Of a stretch of DNA of 64,000 nt, positions 15,785 through 24,397 are shown piece by piece. Source of the DNA: CAZJHX01 sp964545715 (GTDB lineage: Bacteria > Myxococcota_A > UBA9042 > GCA-2863065); NCBI GenBank assembly GCA_964545715.1, contig CAZJHX010000021.1, positions 23,022-87,021 of the forward strand, given 5' to 3'. Made by a program: the position numbers and the translations under genes. The notes beneath the pieces are model-generated. The model made no database searches and was not told the origin of the DNA. It saw only the letters and a list, made by a program, of their open reading frames with translations. Numbering within the stretch: the first letter of the stretch is position 1; each line of letters opens with the position of its first letter.

Positions 15785-15817
15785 TCGACGTGCTACGCTG
15801 TGGCCGAGGATCTGCAC

Positions 15818-18487
15818 ATGTTCAAGACGACCAGAGCGCTGTTGCTTGCAGCGATCGTGGGCTGCGGCACGCCCGTCGGTTCACGCAGCACGCCGACTGC
15901 CGGGCCGGGCGTGTCGTCTGAGGGAGGCACGGCGGGCGGCGCGGACACCACCGTCTTCGAGCCGCCGAACGATGTCTGGACGCCCTCCGACGACGTCGAG
16001 GCGGGTGACACACAGGGCTCCGAGGACGCCTCGGCAAGCGACGCCACGCCGCAGCCGACGGACGCTGCGGAGACTGCCGACGAGGGCGGCGCGGCCGACG
16101 CGGATGCGGGACCCGAAGGCGACGTGTGGGAGGTGCCCGTCGAGGACGAGTGCCACTTCGTCCCCAGCGCCGGCGTGTTCGAGCCCGCGCTGAAATGTTG
16201 GTGGGGCCAGCCCGACGAGTTCACCAAGCATGACGACGTGGTCATGACGCCGGTTGTCGCCAACCTGACCGACGACGACAAGGACGGCGACGTCGATTTG
16301 GACGACATCCCGGACATCGCGTTTTTGACGTATCGGCGGCAGGAGGACGGCTGCTGCAACGTCAAGGCGGTGCTGCGGGTCGTCACCGGGTCCTGCGCGG
16401 ACCTGTCGACGGTGCTGGGGGAGCCGACCGATCCCAAGCTGCGCGAGCACTTCCACGTGCCGTCGCCCAAGCTGGACAACTCCGGAGGCCTGGCGCTGGG
16501 AGACGTGGACGGCGACGGACAGATCGACATCGTGGGCGCCAAGGTCAAGGGCGGAACGGTCGCCTTCACAGGCGTGCGATACCCGGCGACGGCGCCGTCC
16601 GAGTGGAAGGGCGGCGGGTCCGGCTTCGTGCCGCTGGGCGCTGCCGATCCGGTGGCGGCGATCGCGACGGATGACGGCGACGCGACGGTGTTGACCGCGG
16701 CCGATCCCGGCGCCACCGCGCTGCTGGGCTTTGAGTGGCCGGGGGGCTCGGCGGCCATCGCTGAGCTGCGCATCCGGGTCCGAGCGCGATCGGTCGACAT
16801 GGCGACCAGCCTGCGGATCGATCTGACGTCGGCCTCGGGCGCCACGGCGCAATCTGTCGCTGAGCCCGTCTACGCCGGCGACAGCTACAGCGATTTGCTG
16901 TTCTCTTTCGACAAGAACCCGATGAAGGGCGACGCCCAGTGGACGGACGCCGATCTGGACGGGCTGACAGTGGGTCTGGTCCACGACGGCCTGGTCAATG
17001 CCGTGATCCGGGTGACCGAGGTGTCGATCGTGGTGGGCCAGGTGCGCGTGCTCTGGGACAGCGCGCTGCCCGCTGCTGCGGACGTCGTAGCTGGAGCCCA
17101 GCCCGCCATCGCGGACCTGGACGGGGACGGACTGGCGGAGATCCTGATGGGCCGGGTGGTGCTGGATGGGGCCACCGGCGACCTGAAATGGAAGGGCAAG
17201 AAGGGCGCGGGGGTCAACTCGTTTCTGGGCCCGATCTCGATCGCAGCGAACCTGGACCTGGAGGGAGGCAAGGAGGTGATCGCAGGCAACACGGTCTACG
17301 ACACCACGGGCGCGCCAAAGTGGACGTACGACTACGGCAACGACGGGACGGGCTGCAACACGCAGAACCTGCCATGCGACGGCTTCAACGCCACCGGCGA
17401 CTTTGACGACGACCTGATGGGCGAGGTCGTGACGGTGCGCACCGGGATGGTCTACGTCTGGAACCACGACGGCTCGCTGTTGGCGCGCCTGGCGATCCCG
17501 CACGACAACTGCAAGTTCAACGAGGGAGGCCCGCCCACTGTGGCGGACTTTGACGCGGACGGCGAGCCGGAGATCGGCGTGGCAGGCGCGGATTACTACG
17601 CCGTGTTCGACCTGGAGTGCTGCGACAAGCTGCCCAACTGCCCCGCCAAGCCGGCGGGTGCGGCCTGGTGTGACTCCGCCGGGGTGCGATGGAAGAAGCC
17701 CAACAAGGACTGCAGCTCGCGGGCGACGGGGTCGTCGGTGTTCGACTTCGACGGGGACGGCGCGGCCGAGGTGGTCTACAACGACGAGACGCACTTCAGG
17801 ATCTTCAAGGGCGACGACGGCGAGGTGCTCTTTCAGGAGCCGAACGCGTCGCATACGCGGCTGGAGTACCCGATCATCGTGGACGTGGACCGCGACGGCA
17901 ACGCGGAGATCGTCTTCATCGAAAACGGCGGCGGCTCCGTACCCATCCAGGTATGGGGCGACTCCCTGGACAACTGGGTGGCCACGCGCCGGATTTGGAA
18001 CCAGCATGCATACGACATCACCAGCGTCACCGAGTCGGGCATGATCCCGCCCGGCGGCGGCGACGCCAACTGGCTGGTCTACAACGCGTTTCGGCAGAAC
18101 CTGCCCGACTTCGATCCGCTGCAGGCGCCCAATCTGACCGCCGGCTTCGTGGACGCCGATCCGGTGGACTGCCCCGCCTCCACGTTGCTTCGTGTCGAGG
18201 TGTGCAACGCAGGGGAGCTGTGGGCGGTCGGCGTCCAGGTGATTTTTTACGACGCCGACACCGAGCAGGAGATCACCTGCGACGGTGGCGTCAAAATGGG
18301 GGCGGGCGCGCTGGGCGCAGGCACGTGCACTATGGCCGAGTGCGCGTGGGCATCCCCGCCCGGAGCGTCCGGAAACGTGCGCGTCTGCGTGGACAACTCC
18401 GACTTCGGCTGCGTTGGGCCCGGCTGGAACAACGAGTGCGTCGAGGACGACAACGCGGATGACCAGGCCGCTGCACTCTGTAATTAG
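15818..18487 (+). CDS. FG-GAP/VCBS-repeat surface lipoprotein
   Basis: An 889-residue lipoprotein. The ATG at 15818 begins MFKTTRALLLAAIVGC, with the lipobox Cys at 16; an upstream in-frame start gives no better signal. An Asp/Pro/Thr-rich linker of about 90 residues follows. Then come several Ca-binding Asp-rich blades of FG-GAP/VCBS type (GDVDGDGQIDIVG, ADLDGDGLAEILMG, DFDADGEPEIGVAG, FDFDGDGAAEVVYN, VDVDRDGNAEIVFI). The C-terminal region resembles a CARDB/Ig-like domain with extra Cys. Probably an adhesion or surface protein. The 3' end overlaps the convergent tandem rSAM gene by 4 bases. Confidence 0.82.
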   Translation: MFKTTRALLLAAIVGCGTPVGSRSTPTAGPGVSSEGGTAGGADTTVFEPPNDVWTPSDDVEAGDTQGSEDASASDATPQPTDAAETADEGGAADADAGPEGDVWEVPVEDECHFVPSAGVFEPALKCWWGQPDEFTKHDDVVMTPVVANLTDDDKDGDVDLDDIPDIAFLTYRRQEDGCCNVKAVLRVVTGSCADLSTVLGEPTDPKLREHFHVPSPKLDNSGGLALGDVDGDGQIDIVGAKVKGGTVAFTGVRYPATAPSEWKGGGSGFVPLGAADPVAAIATDDGDATVLTAADPGATALLGFEWPGGSAAIAELRIRVRARSVDMATSLRIDLTSASGATAQSVAEPVYAGDSYSDLLFSFDKNPMKGDAQWTDADLDGLTVGLVHDGLVNAVIRVTEVSIVVGQVRVLWDSALPAAADVVAGAQPAIADLDGDGLAEILMGRVVLDGATGDLKWKGKKGAGVNSFLGPISIAANLDLEGGKEVIAGNTVYDTTGAPKWTYDYGNDGTGCNTQNLPCDGFNATGDFDDDLMGEVVTVRTGMVYVWNHDGSLLARLAIPHDNCKFNEGGPPTVADFDADGEPEIGVAGADYYAVFDLECCDKLPNCPAKPAGAAWCDSAGVRWKKPNKDCSSRATGSSVFDFDGDGAAEVVYNDETHFRIFKGDDGEVLFQEPNASHTRLEYPIIVDVDRDGNAEIVFIENGGGSVPIQVWGDSLDNWVATRRIWNQHAYDITSVTESGMIPPGGGDANWLVYNAFRQNLPDFDPLQAPNLTAGFVDADPVDCPASTLLRVEVCNAGELWAVGVQVIFYDADTEQEITCDGGVKMGAGALGAGTCTMAECAWASPPGASGNVRVCVDNSDFGCVGPGWNNECVEDDNADDQAAALCN

Positions 18488-20787
18488 CTCGCCGCAGGAT
18501 CCCAGCCGGTCTCGTAGGACTTCGCCAGGCCGTCCCAGGGTGGCTCCGGACTGTCTTTGAGCTTGTAGAAGCCGCCGCAGAAGACCTTGTGTGGACAGCC
18601 GTGGCACTTGGGCTCGTAGGCGCGTCGCTCTCGCAGATAGTCGGCCAGGTTCACCTGCTCGTTGTTGGTAAACACCATGTGGCGCTGCACCTTCATCAGG
18701 TCGCCGGTCACGAACTCCTCATAGCCCGGCAGCAGGCAGTACGGCGAGTTGATCACCTGCAGCTTCATGCGGTCGCGCCACGCGTCGATGACCGCCGGCA
18801 CCGCCTCCTGGACAGCCGCCTCCCCGGGATCCAGCACCGTCGTACAGCGCCCGAACGGCGTCAGCAGCTGCATGTTCAGCCAGCGCAGCCCCAGGTCCCA
18901 GGCCAGCTGTGCGGTGGCCTGCAGGTAGGCGACGTTTGAGCGCGTCACCGTCACGTTCATGCCCAGCTCAACGCTGTCGGGCGCCAGCCTCACACAATTG
19001 CGAATACCGTTCACAGTTTGTTCAAAGGCCTCGGGCACGCCGACGTTGCGGGCGTGCAGCTTCTCGTTGTGGCCGTGCACCGAGAACAGCAGGCTCGTCA
19101 GCCCCGAGTTGACCAGGCGCTGCGCATAGCCCTCGTAGGCACACATGCGGCCGTTGCTGGTGACGTGGACCGACTGGTAGCCCAGCTTTTTGGCCGCGCG
19201 CACCACGTTGACCAGGTGCGGATACAGGGTGGGCTCGCCGCCGTCGAAGTCCACTTCAGTCAGGCCTTTAGCGCGGTACTTGGCCAGGATCTCCAGCTGG
19301 TCCCGATACTCGCCGTCGTCCTGCCCGCGGTTGCCCACGGCGCAGAAGCTGCAGCGGTTGTTGCAGCGATAGGTCAGGTTGACGATCACCTTGGTCGGCT
19401 CGCGTCCGGCCGCAAGGCGCTGTTGAAACGTCCAGGCAAAGCGTCGAAGTATGTCGGGATCGAAGCCGTCGCCCGAGGTGCTTGGCGTGTGCTGAAACAG
19501 CGGCGAAAAGTCCGGCACGTCCACGCCGGCTGCCGCGGCGGCAAGCTGAGTGCCGGGCAGCGGGGTGGCAAACTGGACAGCCGGCCAGGCGCCGTACTCC
19601 TGGTACAGGTGCAGCGCCCACTCCAGCGTGGCGTTGATCTCGACGGCCGTCTCGCCGGGCATGCCGATGATGAAGTGCACCAGCGTGGGGATCCCAAGCG
19701 ATGTGGCGCGCGCGACGGTGGCCTCCAGCGCGGCCAGGTCCAGCCGCTTGCCAACGACCTCGTCGATGACGCGCTGCACCCCGCTCTCGGCGGACACGCT
19801 GAGCAGCTGCACGCGGCCGGCCATCTGCTGCAGCTGAGACGCGGTCAGCCGATCGGCGCGCATGCCGTTGGGAAAGTCGTATGCGATCGAGCGTGGCGTC
19901 AGCGCGGCCAGCAGCGCGTCGAAGTGGTCCGCCTCCACGTTGACCATCTCGTCCAGTACGGACACCCGGGTTGCGCCGTGGGTATCGACGACATGGGCGA
20001 TCAGGGCCTCCACTCGCGCCGGGCTGAGCCGCCGCTGAATCTTGGGCGCTCCCGCGGCCAGTCCCGGATTGGACGAGCAGTGGGCGCAGCGATACGGACA
20101 GCCGCGGCTGGTGATGACCGGCAGCGTCCGACCGTCGAAGGCGAAGCTGTGCGCTCCGCGTCCGAGCGCTGCGCCCAACAGCGAGAGAAAGCGGTCGCGG
20201 GCGTCCAGATCTACCTGGTCCCAAGCAGGCGCAGGCAAGTCGTCCAGGCGGGCGACGTCCGGCGCGTTGACCACTCGCTGTGGAGCACGCCCGTCGGCGC
20301 AGAGGGCGGCGCAGAGGTCCGGCAGAGCCCCCTCGGCCTGATAACGCAGAAGCACGTCCGCCTCGGGATACTCGGCCGCGATCGCGTCACCGGGCGCGTC
20401 CACGTAATGCTGGCCGCTCTGGTAGAGGTCCGCCAAAACGATGGGCGTGTCCGGCCGGGCACGGCGCAGCGCCGCCAGCAGCTCGCCCAGCAGCGGATCC
20501 CGAGCCGGCGGCCGGTGAAATGGCGTGTAGTGCACGATCAGGACGTCCGCCTCGCCGACCGCCGCGATTACATCCGCAGTGGGCGCACCCAGCGTCAGGG
20601 TCGCGTCGTTGTGAGACTCCACACCGCTGCCGGCCAGCGCAAACGCGTCCACTGCGACGGTTTCAAACCCGGCCGCCCGCAGCACGGCCACCGCCTGCAC
20701 GACGGCGAGATCGCAGTGATAGGGATAGTCCACAAAGTCCCGACTCACCCGCAGCGGCGGCTGAATGACGGTGACCCGGCCTCTCAA
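18484..20787 (-). CDS. Tandem radical SAM fusion: B12-rSAM plus CNNxCxFC rSAM
   Basis: A 767-residue chain with two complete rSAM modules. Residues 1-180 resemble a cobalamin-binding domain (VDAFALAG; TPIVLADLYQSG). The first rSAM site, GCPYRCAHC, gives Cys230, Cys234 and Cys237, with GMPGE later in the barrel. The second, CNNRCSFC, gives Cys475, Cys479 and Cys482, with DGGEPTLY, SNGRMCAY, SVHGHN and a closing CHGCPHKVFCGGFY. Translation starts at a TTG overlapping the upstream stop (TTGA), so it is coupled to the HxsB-like gene. Since HxsB and HxsC are normally adjacent, the C-terminal half is the best HxsC candidate. I know of no characterised enzyme of this architecture. Confidence 0.87.
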   Translation of the reverse strand: MRGRVTVIQPPLRVSRDFVDYPYHCDLAVVQAVAVLRAAGFETVAVDAFALAGSGVESHNDATLTLGAPTADVIAAVGEADVLIVHYTPFHRPPARDPLLGELLAALRRARPDTPIVLADLYQSGQHYVDAPGDAIAAEYPEADVLLRYQAEGALPDLCAALCADGRAPQRVVNAPDVARLDDLPAPAWDQVDLDARDRFLSLLGAALGRGAHSFAFDGRTLPVITSRGCPYRCAHCSSNPGLAAGAPKIQRRLSPARVEALIAHVVDTHGATRVSVLDEMVNVEADHFDALLAALTPRSIAYDFPNGMRADRLTASQLQQMAGRVQLLSVSAESGVQRVIDEVVGKRLDLAALEATVARATSLGIPTLVHFIIGMPGETAVEINATLEWALHLYQEYGAWPAVQFATPLPGTQLAAAAAGVDVPDFSPLFQHTPSTSGDGFDPDILRRFAWTFQQRLAAGREPTKVIVNLTYRCNNRCSFCAVGNRGQDDGEYRDQLEILAKYRAKGLTEVDFDGGEPTLYPHLVNVVRAAKKLGYQSVHVTSNGRMCAYEGYAQRLVNSGLTSLLFSVHGHNEKLHARNVGVPEAFEQTVNGIRNCVRLAPDSVELGMNVTVTRSNVAYLQATAQLAWDLGLRWLNMQLLTPFGRCTTVLDPGEAAVQEAVPAVIDAWRDRMKLQVINSPYCLLPGYEEFVTGDLMKVQRHMVFTNNEQVNLADYLRERRAYEPKCHGCPHKVFCGGFYKLKDSPEPPWDGLAKSYETGWDPAAS

Positions 20788-22295
20788 TCGGTCATCAAGA
20801 AGTGCTCGAGCCGGCGGTTGGTCGCCCAGCGCTCAAACATGGCCAGCTCGTCCGCATCCGCGTTGTCCAGCCGTCCGGCCAGATAGTCGAAGATGCCGAT
20901 GTGCTTCTCGCACCAACTGGAGCTGGGGATGCGGCCGTGAATGCTGCCCTGGGTCGCGTAGTTGTACGGCGGGCACACCCCGCAATAGGGGTTGTACGCA
21001 CACGACGCACAGCCGGGCAGCGCCTCAACGGTGCTGGCGGTCACCAGAGCGCGCACCCGCGGTCCGCTCATGATCTCGTCGTAGGTGTTCTCACGCACGT
21101 CGCCCAGGTGAAAGGCGTCATCTCCGGACGCGCCGACCATGCGGCCCTCGTCGCAGCTGTAGACCCGCCCGCTGGGGTGATAGGCCAGCTGCCCGATCGC
21201 CGCGCCGCCGGGCGATCGCAGGTCCAGATAGTTGGGGTCGTCGCCGCTCAGCAGCTTGGACATGATCAGCGACGCAAGCCGCTCCATGACCTGCACGCCC
21301 CGCTTGTTCAGCTCGATCATGTAGTCCACTGCGGTCTTGTAGAACGCCAAGAACTCAGACATCGGATACCCCAGCTTGCCCGACGTCACCGCGGCCAACC
21401 CGAACGGGTCCAGGTTGCGCAAAAAGACCGCCCTGCAGCCCATGGCCACATAGGTGTCCACGATCTCCTTGGGATACGGCAGCGCATGCCGTGTGATCGT
21501 AGGCAGCGCCTCGGTCCGATACAGCTCCGGGTCCAGCCCCAACTCGCCGTAACGCTCGTTGATCCGCTTTACCCAACGCGTCGCGTTCTGCCACGACCCG
21601 CCCTCGATCGAGGAGATCCGCACCTTGTCGTGCACCGCCTGCGGACCATCGATGCTTGTGCAGATCTGCACCCGGTTCGCCAGCAGAAAGTCGAGCTTCT
21701 CCTCGCTCATGAACGTCATGTTCGTGACCAGCGTAAACGCCAGATCCTTGCCCAGCCGCTCATTCTGCCGCCGCGCGTACTCCACGGTGTGGCAAAGCAC
21801 CGGCCAGCTGGCCAGAGGCTCCCCACCCTGAAACTCGATCGTCAGCCCGGGGTTGCTGGTCTGCAGCGCAAAATCAACGCACTTCTCAGCCGTCTCCACC
21901 GACATATCCGTGTCGGTGCGCCCCATCCCAACCACCGAAGCGTGGCAGTACTGACACCCGTGATCACACCGCTCGGTCAGCACAAACGCGTGCAGGTTGG
22001 GCCCGGCAAACGTGTGACGCCGCCGCGACCAATACCGCCGCCGATACTCCGCGACAGCCATCTCGCCGGCCACGAAGCCCTTCTCGGCCAGCTCTTGAAA
22101 CCGCGCGCCATCGGTGGGCAGCGCGCCGCTCAAGAAGTCCTTGAACTCCGCGTCCCCCAGAATCACCCACTCGGCCAAATCGTTGCTGACAAACCAAGAC
22201 GGACCGACCTTGCGAAACCGCACGGGGTGCAGCCGGTCGGGCTTCAGGGTGTCCAAGCTCAGCGCCGACTCACCCATCGGAAGGGGCTCACTCAT
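20784..22295 (-). CDS. hxsB: HxsB-like radical SAM/SPASM maturase
   Basis: A 503-residue protein; the ATG at 22295 is chosen over an in-frame GTG 21 bases upstream because the conserved N-terminus begins nearby. An N-terminal domain of about 100 residues (LHPVRFRKVGPSWFVSNDL) matches the HxsB-specific lead as I know it and may bind the precursor leader. Cys110, Cys114 and Cys117 (CDHGCQYC) bind the rSAM cluster; FQGGEPLASW and TSIDGPQAVHD follow. The C-terminal SPASM-type Cys set (CASCAYNPYCGVCPPY and a later Cys in SSSWCEKH) would bind auxiliary clusters. It is first in a two-gene operon with the tandem rSAM gene and lies 9 kb from the peptide gene. Confidence 0.8.
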   Translation of the reverse strand: MSEPLPMGESALSLDTLKPDRLHPVRFRKVGPSWFVSNDLAEWVILGDAEFKDFLSGALPTDGARFQELAEKGFVAGEMAVAEYRRRYWSRRRHTFAGPNLHAFVLTERCDHGCQYCHASVVGMGRTDTDMSVETAEKCVDFALQTSNPGLTIEFQGGEPLASWPVLCHTVEYARRQNERLGKDLAFTLVTNMTFMSEEKLDFLLANRVQICTSIDGPQAVHDKVRISSIEGGSWQNATRWVKRINERYGELGLDPELYRTEALPTITRHALPYPKEIVDTYVAMGCRAVFLRNLDPFGLAAVTSGKLGYPMSEFLAFYKTAVDYMIELNKRGVQVMERLASLIMSKLLSGDDPNYLDLRSPGGAAIGQLAYHPSGRVYSCDEGRMVGASGDDAFHLGDVRENTYDEIMSGPRVRALVTASTVEALPGCASCAYNPYCGVCPPYNYATQGSIHGRIPSSSWCEKHIGIFDYLAGRLDNADADELAMFERWATNRRLEHFLMTD

Positions 22296-22342
22296 CGCGC
22301 CACCATACCAGACCACCGACCCGAATCATCCCACATCAACCT

Positions 22343-22436
22343 CGCCACTAATCGCCTGGATGCGACATCCACCGCCCCAATGGCGCGATACCTCGCCACT
22401 GCGAGCCAGATTGGTGCGTCCAGCGGCTTAGTGGCG
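22343..22436. repeat. Spaced 9-base inverted repeat upstream of the HxsB-like gene
   Basis: CGCCACTAA at 22343-22351 is complemented by TTAGTGGCG at 22428-22436, and a partial copy (TCGCCACT) lies at 22393-22400. The three lie in the 140 bases between the start of the HxsB-like gene and the end of the next lipoprotein gene. It could be a regulator site cluster or a weak transcription barrier; nothing else is visible in the gap. Confidence 0.35.
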
Positions 22437-22438
22437 CG

Positions 22439-24397
22439 TTACTGGTCCACGCCCGTGATGACGGCGTCTATGAATTTCAGCTGGAAACCTATCGAGGCGG
22501 CGTCTTTGTTGCCGTCTCCGTCGGTGTCGATGTCGTACTCCAGGAGGCTGGTCAACAGCGACTTGAGGAGGTCCTTGGGTATGGGGAGGCCGTCTTCGTC
22601 CAGGCTGTCGATGGCCGCAAGCAGGGCGTCTTGGCGGATGGCGCCTCCCATGGCGCCGGTCAGGCCCGTGACGTAGGGGCCCGCCTTGGTGACCTGGGCC
22701 TCCACGCGGACGTCGAAGATCGCCAGATCGAGGACAACGCCGTCCTGGACCGGGAGTTCGAAGGGCAGGGTCACGCCCTTGCCACCGCAGGAGAGCTTGT
22801 TGCCGGTGAGCGTGCAGGGGACCTTGAACTTCGGCTTGCAGGTGTCTGGGTCGAGACCGCCGTCCTCGATCCAGTAGTCGCAGGTCTCGGCCATGTAGTT
22901 GCAGTCTTCGTCCGCTGGGTCGGGCTGGCCTTGGTGCAGGGCCATGGTGAAGGTGCCGCTCTTGTCGACCGGCATGTCGAAGATGAGCATCACGTCGCCG
23001 TCATCGACCTCGCCCTGGAGCGCCTCGTTGGTCAGCGAGCCGAGCACGCCGAAGGCGTTGTCGATGCCGCCGGAGCAGTTGCCCTTGGGCGCGCAGGTGT
23101 CGAGATCCTGGTCAACATTGAGGCCGTGGCCGGCCGAGCCGCTGGTGCCCAGCAGATACGTGGTGGCCTTGACCGGATCGGTGTTCAGATCCGGGTCGCA
23201 GCCGCAGCTGGAGTCGTCGCCCACGCACTTGCCGCTGGTGCACAGGTCGCCTGTCGTGCAGTCGATGGAGTCATTGCACGGCACACCCGAGATCGCGGTA
23301 GCTGTGCACCCCAGCAGGCTGTCGCACACGTCCTGAGTGCACGGATCGCCGTCGTCGCAGGGCACCGTCTTACCGACGCACTGACCCTTATCGCACAGGT
23401 CCTGAATCGTGCAGCTGTTGCCGTCATCGCAGTTCTTGGTGTTCTGCGTCGACGCGCAGTCCAGCGTCTGTGGGTCGCACAGGTCGTCGGTGCAGGCGTT
23501 GCCGTCGTCGCAGACCGAGTCCAGGCCGGTGCAGCACGGGCTCTGCGTGGGCAGGTGCACGCAGCCGACCAGGGCGTTGCAGGTGTCGATGCTGCACGGG
23601 TTGTCGTCGTCGCACTTCGTCATCGGCCCGTTGAGGCACTTGCCGCCAAAGCACTGATCAGCCGTGGTGCAGGCGTCACCGTCGTCGCACGGCAGCCCAT
23701 CTTGCAGCTTGTGCACGCAGCCGCTGTCGGGGTCGCACAGATCCAGTGTGCAGCCGTCGCCGTCATCGCAGTCCGGCGGCGAGCCCAGGCAGCCACCCAA
23801 CAGGCACTGGGCATCCAGCACACACGGGTTGTCGGTGGTGCACGGCACGCCATCCGGACCCGGTGACGCCACGCACCCGATCGCCGGATTGCACGAGTCG
23901 ACCGAGCACGGGTTGTGGTCGTCGCACGGCTTCTCGTCGCCCACGCACGCCCCCGCCTGGCACGCGAAGCTCTCCAAACAGACGTCGTCGGCGCACTGCT
24001 CGCCGTCAGCGCGAATCGACCACTGCGTCGGGGTTGCCGGATCACACGCGGCGCACGGGTTGTGAGGCGCGATCTCCCCCGCCTTTCGGCACACGTGATT
24101 GATCAGGCAAAAGCCCTCCGCCACGGTCCACACACACACCTCGCCGGGCATCGTGCACGTGTCCACGGTGAAGATCAGATAGTACTCCCAGTTGATCCAC
24201 GGCTTGCATTGCGTCCCGGGAGGTCCATCGTCGGGCGTGAACGACGTGTCGGGCACCGGCGGCACCCACACCTCTTTCTCGACTGCGACGTCGGGCACGT
24301 CCTCGACCGGCAGCGGCGGCTCACCCGGTTCGGGATCCGCCCCACACGCCAACAACAACACGGCAACCCATGCCGCCGGCCACCGCATGCACATCAT
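22439..24397 (-). CDS. Cys-rich repeat lipoprotein
   Basis: A 652-residue protein beginning directly after the stop of the upstream gene (ATG at 24397; 24388 is also possible). The signal WVAVLLLACGAD has a lipobox Cys. Residues 60-400 carry about ten short units of the form C-D-D-G-x-x-C-T-x-D-x-C-D-x-x-x-G-C. The C-terminal 250 residues are Cys-poor and beta-rich, with a stretch of Asp-rich EYDIDTDGDGNKDA near the end that may bind Ca. Such proteins are typical extracellular stalks in myxobacterial relatives. It forms an operon with the similar 1013-residue gene upstream. Function is unknown. Confidence 0.8.
   Translation of the reverse strand: MMCMRWPAAWVAVLLLACGADPEPGEPPLPVEDVPDVAVEKEVWVPPVPDTSFTPDDGPPGTQCKPWINWEYYLIFTVDTCTMPGEVCVWTVAEGFCLINHVCRKAGEIAPHNPCAACDPATPTQWSIRADGEQCADDVCLESFACQAGACVGDEKPCDDHNPCSVDSCNPAIGCVASPGPDGVPCTTDNPCVLDAQCLLGGCLGSPPDCDDGDGCTLDLCDPDSGCVHKLQDGLPCDDGDACTTADQCFGGKCLNGPMTKCDDDNPCSIDTCNALVGCVHLPTQSPCCTGLDSVCDDGNACTDDLCDPQTLDCASTQNTKNCDDGNSCTIQDLCDKGQCVGKTVPCDDGDPCTQDVCDSLLGCTATAISGVPCNDSIDCTTGDLCTSGKCVGDDSSCGCDPDLNTDPVKATTYLLGTSGSAGHGLNVDQDLDTCAPKGNCSGGIDNAFGVLGSLTNEALQGEVDDGDVMLIFDMPVDKSGTFTMALHQGQPDPADEDCNYMAETCDYWIEDGGLDPDTCKPKFKVPCTLTGNKLSCGGKGVTLPFELPVQDGVVLDLAIFDVRVEAQVTKAGPYVTGLTGAMGGAIRQDALLAAIDSLDEDGLPIPKDLLKSLLTSLLEYDIDTDGDGNKDAASIGFQLKFIDAVITGVDQ

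Noticed and set aside
19018..20886. Long plus-strand frame opposite the tandem rSAM gene
   Set aside because: Shadow; the minus frame has two intact rSAM motifs.
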